The notes beneath the pieces were generated by a model. It saw only the letters and a program-made list of their open reading frames with translations. It did no database searches and was not told where the DNA came from. DNA of 64,000 nucleotides from Opisthocomus hoazin (lineage: Eukaryota; Chordata; Aves; Opisthocomiformes; Opisthocomidae). Of this stretch, positions 58,569-64,000 are shown piece after piece. The position numbers were made by a program, and so were the translations under genes. The DNA is taken from positions 30,821,979 through 30,885,978 of the forward strand of contig NC_134421.1 in assembly GCF_030867145.1 (NCBI RefSeq). The letters run 5' to 3'. Position 1 is the first letter of the stretch. Every line of letters begins with the position of its first letter.

Positions 58569-61500
58569 GTAAGACAAAGCTATATTTTACAGAGGTTTGA
58601 AAGAACTTAAATGCTGACAGTAATTATCTGTTCCAAATGTTGGTTCAAAACCACTGCCTTTCACAATAAAGAGGTAAGGAATAAAGCATATTGAAATATT
58701 GTATGTAATTCTTTGTATTCTTAAGTGCTAATCTGAAAGAGAAAAAAATGCATTACATGATGCACTAGTCTGTTAAAGCATGTTGAGATTTGTGGGAGAA
58801 CAGTCCACGTGATGGTAAATCATTATCTGTGTGTAATCCTGTAACCGGTGGCCACGTTAATGTCTCGGGTATTTAAGCTGCGTCTTTAAGCAGAAGTGTT
58901 ATGATACACCACCTAAGCCTGGAATCTTTGTATAAGGATCTCTTAAAAATTACTTCTACTGAAAGATCCTCCTCTTTAGGAAAGGGGGATGGGGGTGGAA
59001 GTTTCAGCACTACTTTTTGCCAGCTTTGAAACAGTCCCTCTGCCTTGCTAAACCTGTTGAAAACAAACTCTCAGTGGATCCGTGTGAACTGATTGGATGC
59101 AAAGTGAAACTCATCAGTAGACCTGACATGTTGATAGTCTGTTCAGAAAAAAACAAAAACAAAAAGCAAGCCATAGTTGCTCTCCCTGTGCTTATTTGCA
59201 TTTGAAACTGCTTATGTTGTCTTACTGCCTAAAATATCACTAGACATGTTTGTTATGGTGTATGGATTCCTTAGTGAAAACTTCAGGCTTTTGTAATTAA
59301 TATTCTCTCTCCTTTTACCCTTGGCAGCCATGCTAGTCCTCTATATTTCCTTTAGTTCTTGCCATGAGTAGTATTCTAGTGTTGATGAGGTTTTTTTGGT
59401 TTTTTTTTTTTTTTTTATTTGGTATGAGCCTCCCTAACTCTCATGGCTTGTTTTGTCAAAATAAGGATATTAGTCCGTCAGAGTAATAAAGGCAGTTTGT
59501 CAGGTATCTTTGAATAATTTTCCTGTTTTCCCATTCAGTAACGTTCAGGTAAAAAGAAAAAAAAACTTTGAAACCAAAGATAGTCATTACTGTGTTGAAT
59601 CTGGTAGTCTTTTAGTGTATTTTAAGAATTATTATGGTAGTATTTTCAGAGCTACCCACAGCTAGTTCTGATGTATTTTCTAAAAGCTGCTGGTATCTCA
59701 CTGGAAGAGCGCTTGATGTTCTCTGTCTTGCGTGGTGCTTAGTCTGAAATTATTTTCTGTAGAACATACATATATAACTTGTTTGTAATTATTGTTATGT
59801 TTAAAGAAATTTTGTGGTATTCTCTCTGTGTACAGTGTTTTATCCCTTGCTAGACAAATGTCGTAGTTATATGTGTTTTTGAATATTGTAGTAAAGTCTT
59901 CCTTTTAATGTTGCTATTCCTTCTAATTTATAAAGGCAAACTGTTGTGCTTTTTTAAAGCTTTCACTCATAGGAAAGTCATTAAAACAGGCTTGAAAAGC
60001 ACTAAGGCTTGATTATGCTACATCAAAATCCTTGCAGCTATTAAATCTTCTCTTCAGATTTTTTTTTTCCTCTGATTATTTCAGGGCTTATATAAGTGCT
60101 GTTAAGCTGGTTAAATGTATCTATGCCTTTTTTTAGCATCAGTCATCACTGATCTAGTCTTCCAGGAGCACTACTAGAAATGAGGCTGTAGTTTCATCAA
60201 CTGATGAATTTGGCTTGCAGTCAGTTTAAGTAGTGAAAAGGTATGGTGTGGGCTAGGCTTCAACAACATTTAATTATCAACTTCGAGCCTATCTGCAACT
60301 CGGAAGGTGTAGGTTTGATTTTTATGGAGGTGGTTGACCCACATTTAAAAGTTGGGTGGTTGCTCTGTGGTAGTTATTCCTAACATGGAAATTACAGTGC
60401 TGGTGAAAATGTGAGCTTGTTACACAGGGAAAAAGAAATGCTGTGCAAGCCGGAAAACTACGAAGTAGAACAGAGTTTAAAGTGATGGAGTGCTTAAGGG
60501 TGACTGTTATAACTGAAATCCAATTAACAAAGGTCTTTACAATATACCTGTAGTATTGTATGATGAGAATATGCAGAATTATAGGAAATATTTAGATATA
60601 GTATTTAAAGGCATTTACTATGATCTATATGGAGATACTTTTAGTCACTGGCACCTGAATTCATTCTTAGGAGATGTGTAATGTAAATAAACAAGTCAAA
60701 AGCACGTTAGGTATAGGATAAAAGAGAACTGAAATGGAAAAATGTGTGATGCAGTCTACAAAGGACTGATTAATGTATATACAGGGGAGCTGTGACATAG
60801 GTACTTGGCTTTTGCTGCTGGGCAGTTGGATGTTGTTGGATGCTATTTGCCCACCATTACCTAGGTTATGTGTCCTGCTGCCTGAATAAAAAAGCCTGTG
60901 TGGCAAAGCCAGTTTTGTATACAGCATGTGATTAAAAATAAATGGGTTGGAATGAAGCAAAGCCTGTGAAGAGGCAGTCTTTGGAGCAACCAGCACTTTG
61001 GTGTTACTGGGGAAACAGCATTGCGTGTGCCAAATTCTTTACTGGCCAGCAGCAGTCTAGGGAGAGGCATGCTCAGTGCAAATCACTTGGAAAATCTACT
61101 GGAACAAGCTTAATTTGTGTCTTCTACTTGTGTTTTAAGTAAGATCCTGATTACAAGTATTACAAATACGATTAAAAGAAGATGAGAACTTGAGTCTTAG
61201 TAGAGGGAGTGGAGGTAAACATTTAACGTCTGTTTGGGTCATTGGCTTCCTATTTGGAACCGAGGGTGAACCATGTAACGTGTCATTGTGAAGTTGTAAG
61301 TGGTATGTATTTATTGATTTTAAGTGCTTCTGTGTATAAATACTGGGTTTTAGTTCGTGTGACCATAGCTCTGGATTTCAGAAAGCTCCTATTTTCCTGT
61401 ACATGACTTCTTAGTTTAAAACATGACTTCTTCCGTCCTCACTCCTTTCAGTCTCCTGAGATGGAACTTAGTATGTTGTGTGAACCAGAGATGGGGATCT

Positions 61501-64000
61501 TCTTTTTGGAGTCCAGTAGAGATCTGTTTTATGAACACAGAGTACAGCTTGATCTGGCAGCATTGTCTAGTGATTGTTCAGCAAAAGTCGATTTGCACTG
61601 TCATTGTTCTGCATAAAGTTTGCAGGAAGAAGTCGCACCTTCTTATCTTACAAAATGCTTTTAAAATTCTTAAAGATCTGCTGTCCTTTATTCTGAGACT
61701 GAAGACTAGCTTATCTTTTAGCCTACAGACTGGCCTTTAAAGGTGTGAAGGTCAGACTCGCTTCCAGAGAAAGCTTCAGCAAGGTGGTTTGACAGAAATG
61801 TATTAGAAAAACTGGTGGTGGGTATTACATTTGTTTATTATGCTCACCAGTTTACGTAGCTGATTCAGAATTGTGGTGTTGAAAGGCTAACTCAGCTGGC
61901 CCCAAGATGGACTTCTAGTTTTAATTATTGTGGATTTAATTTATTTCTGCCTTGCCTGTCATTAGTTAACTAGAGGGTCAGAATAAGCCAATCCTGATCA
62001 TAATGCTGCAGTTGTTGGCATTTGGAGGTTCAGTATATTTATTTTATAGGCTTTAAGTTGGATAATACTAAAATCCATGTGGTTATCTAGTGCAAAAGCT
62101 GGTAACACTTGGATGTGTTGAGGTTTAAGAAACATCAAAACAGATATAAAAACTAGCTTATTGCATCCACAGCATGCAAGAAAGGGTTTAATAAAGGTAC
62201 AAAGTTGACTTAATGAGACAACTTTTCACATTCTGTGTGGTACCACCATTTCTAGAAAGCCAGCAATGCAGCTTTTCATGGGAGCTCTAAGCTCAACTGC
62301 ACAAAGGAAAGCTTTCTGATTATGGAGCTTCTCAGCGTCGTAACTGAGGAAATTCTTGTGAAAGTGTCCTTGAGCAGCTCCACATGGAGTTCCTCTTGAA
62401 AACTTTTACTGATTTTCCTCATTTTTCATTGTATATGCTTAAGAAAGCGGTTTCTAGACTCTTTCACTCAACAGCTCACTCAAATGGATTACTTTGCTTC
62501 TCAAATCAGGGTGTGAAATGATCATTGATAAAGATTTGGCAAGAACTTGTAAGATCAAGCTTTCTGAAATAAATCTTTCTTTTTTTCCCACATACAATTT
62601 TTAATTCCAACTTTTGAAGTCTTTAATTGTCCCTTCATAACATCTGCCACGTTACTGCTGTCTCTGACTTGTCAATGCCGTGTATTGCATCTTAGCGTTG
62701 CGTTCTGGTACGTGGGGTGTTCAGATCATGGTTGGTTTTCTTCTGCCTTATCTGCTGGGCAGGGAAGCCTTGCTACTTCTCTGTGCCTTGAACATGCTAA
62801 TGATCATACTGCTTTTTTGATAAATATATTATTTAGAATTGTCAGACTTGGAATTGGACCTAAATAATTCAGTAGCCTTTTGATGGAAACTTTGATGGGT
62901 TTGGGGAGTTAGCTGTTGCTGTAAAGCCTTGCTTACTGTTGTGGGATAGTGTGTTTTTAGGCTCTGTGGTGAGCTGGTGTGGCCTTGCCAACTCACCAAG
63001 ACTCTTTTTTTTTTTTTTTTTTTTTGTAAATGGAGTGCATATAGTTGTCAGGACTGCTAAAACATCTTTCAGTTCTAGCCTTTGGCGCATAGATTGAACA
63101 ATGTTAATTTAGCTCATTTTCTGTGTTTGTATTCTATAGTTGAAAATGCTATTAACCATTAATGGGCAAACTACTAAACTTTTTATTGAGCTTATTTTTT
63201 GGGTTTTTACTTTTTTTAGCCTACCTACGTGTGACAAAAAGGAATCATTGACAAACTATTCTATTACAGTTAAAAAACGAACATGGCAGATACAGAGTCC
63301 AAGACTGCATTTTCAAAAGCGGTAGAGCAGAACTCTGCTTGCTGTTGTAAGCTGTTTATGTTGTTACACAAATTATCCCTGGTAAATTGGATTCTTGTAA
63401 ATCTTGTTAACTCAGACTTACATCAGGATACGTCTTTATTTGATAAAATGAATTAATATAGAAATAGTGGTCACTTAAAAACTATGAATAAATCAGAAGT
63501 CTCCTCAGAAAGCGTCTTCAGTATTTTCGAATTTACAAATATGCTGTTAAAGCATATTTCAAACTTTTTGTGAAAGCAGCATAAATGCTTGAATAATAGT
63601 AAACTGTACCTGTGGTAAAGACAGAAATCTAGTTAAGATAGTTATATTAAAATTTCTGTAATAGGATGTTTGGAAATGTCTGACTTGACTTTTTTACCAG
63701 TATTTATATTGTCTGTTTATAGCTTTCTTTTATGAGAGTTTGTGCAGTTGTTCTTTGTGTGCCTTTGAGTGTGTGTTACAAAGTATATATGATGAAATAC
63801 TTTTCTAGTTTTTTAGCTTGCTAGTAATTTATATATGTGTTTATTTGCTTAGGAGATAATATCTGGGCTTATTTTTTAAGAGCTTGAGCAGGTGAAAAGC
63901 CACATGAAGAAGAACATAAAATTCACAACATTCATTACAGAAAGATTTTGCGATTTTCAGTTTTTTGTGGATTTGAATGAGGATTCTAATTTGCAGGTAC
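58569..64000 (+). other. OSBPL8: OSBPL8 intron 4, beginning
   Basis: The next expected ORP8 exon (acidic, Ser/Lys-rich segment before the PH domain) was looked for and not found, so the intron continues past the window. It contains poly-T tracts at about 59400-59417 and 63006-63025 and no recognised transposon. Confidence 0.7.

Noticed and set aside
58569..64000. Next OSBPL8 exon in the last 5.4 kb
   Set aside because: No Ser/Lys-rich ORP8-like segment with splice sites was found; the AG-bounded stretch near 63880-63990 does not encode one.

Overview
The window reads as nuclear DNA from a bird. It contains seven CR1 LINE pieces with the avian 3'-end signature (repeated ATTCTRTG-type 8-mers), two solo LTRs of a bird ERV-L-like type, and one nearly full-length ERV-L-like provirus. 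Gene content is low and the one host gene has long introns. The species cannot be named from sequence alone.

Host gene: the 5' part of OSBPL8 (ORP8, an ER-anchored oxysterol-binding-protein-related lipid transfer protein) lies on the + strand. A CpG island at about 7.56-8.72 kb is the likely promoter and non-coding exon 1, with a donor at 8171/8172. A 39.9-kb first intron leads to exon 2 (48045-48150, start ATG at 48109), a 37-nt exon 3 (53690-53726) and exon 4 (58431-58568). Spliced, these give the ORP8 N-terminus, including Met43, the known start of the short ORP8 isoform. The PH and ORD lipid-transfer domains lie beyond the right edge. A small CpG-rich patch with a good donor at 57117/57118, just upstream of exon 4, is a candidate alternative first exon.

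Mobile DNA: intron 1 carries a sense-oriented ERV-L-like provirus (24477-31122) with paired LTRs, a 5-bp target duplication (ATCAG), a tRNA-Lys1,2-type primer-binding site and a polypurine tract. Gag, protease, RT, RNase H and integrase all lie in one frame, broken only by three stop codons (26197, 27010, 29521), and there is no env. The 27010 UAG is the natural gag/pol boundary. It is followed after 10 nt by sequences that can form an H-type pseudoknot, which suggests gammaretrovirus-style readthrough. Solo LTRs lie at about 1349-1897 and 22717-23231 (the second with TSD ATATT). CR1 pieces lie at 14.6, 24.0, 31.5, 32.7, 41.9, 43.8 and 55.1 kb.

The first 7.5 kb is apparently intergenic. The rest is intronic sequence with microsatellites, including a degenerate TTTCA-rich tract in intron 2. 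No CRISPR array, rRNA or tRNA gene was recognised. Most short ORFs in the window are chance ORFs.
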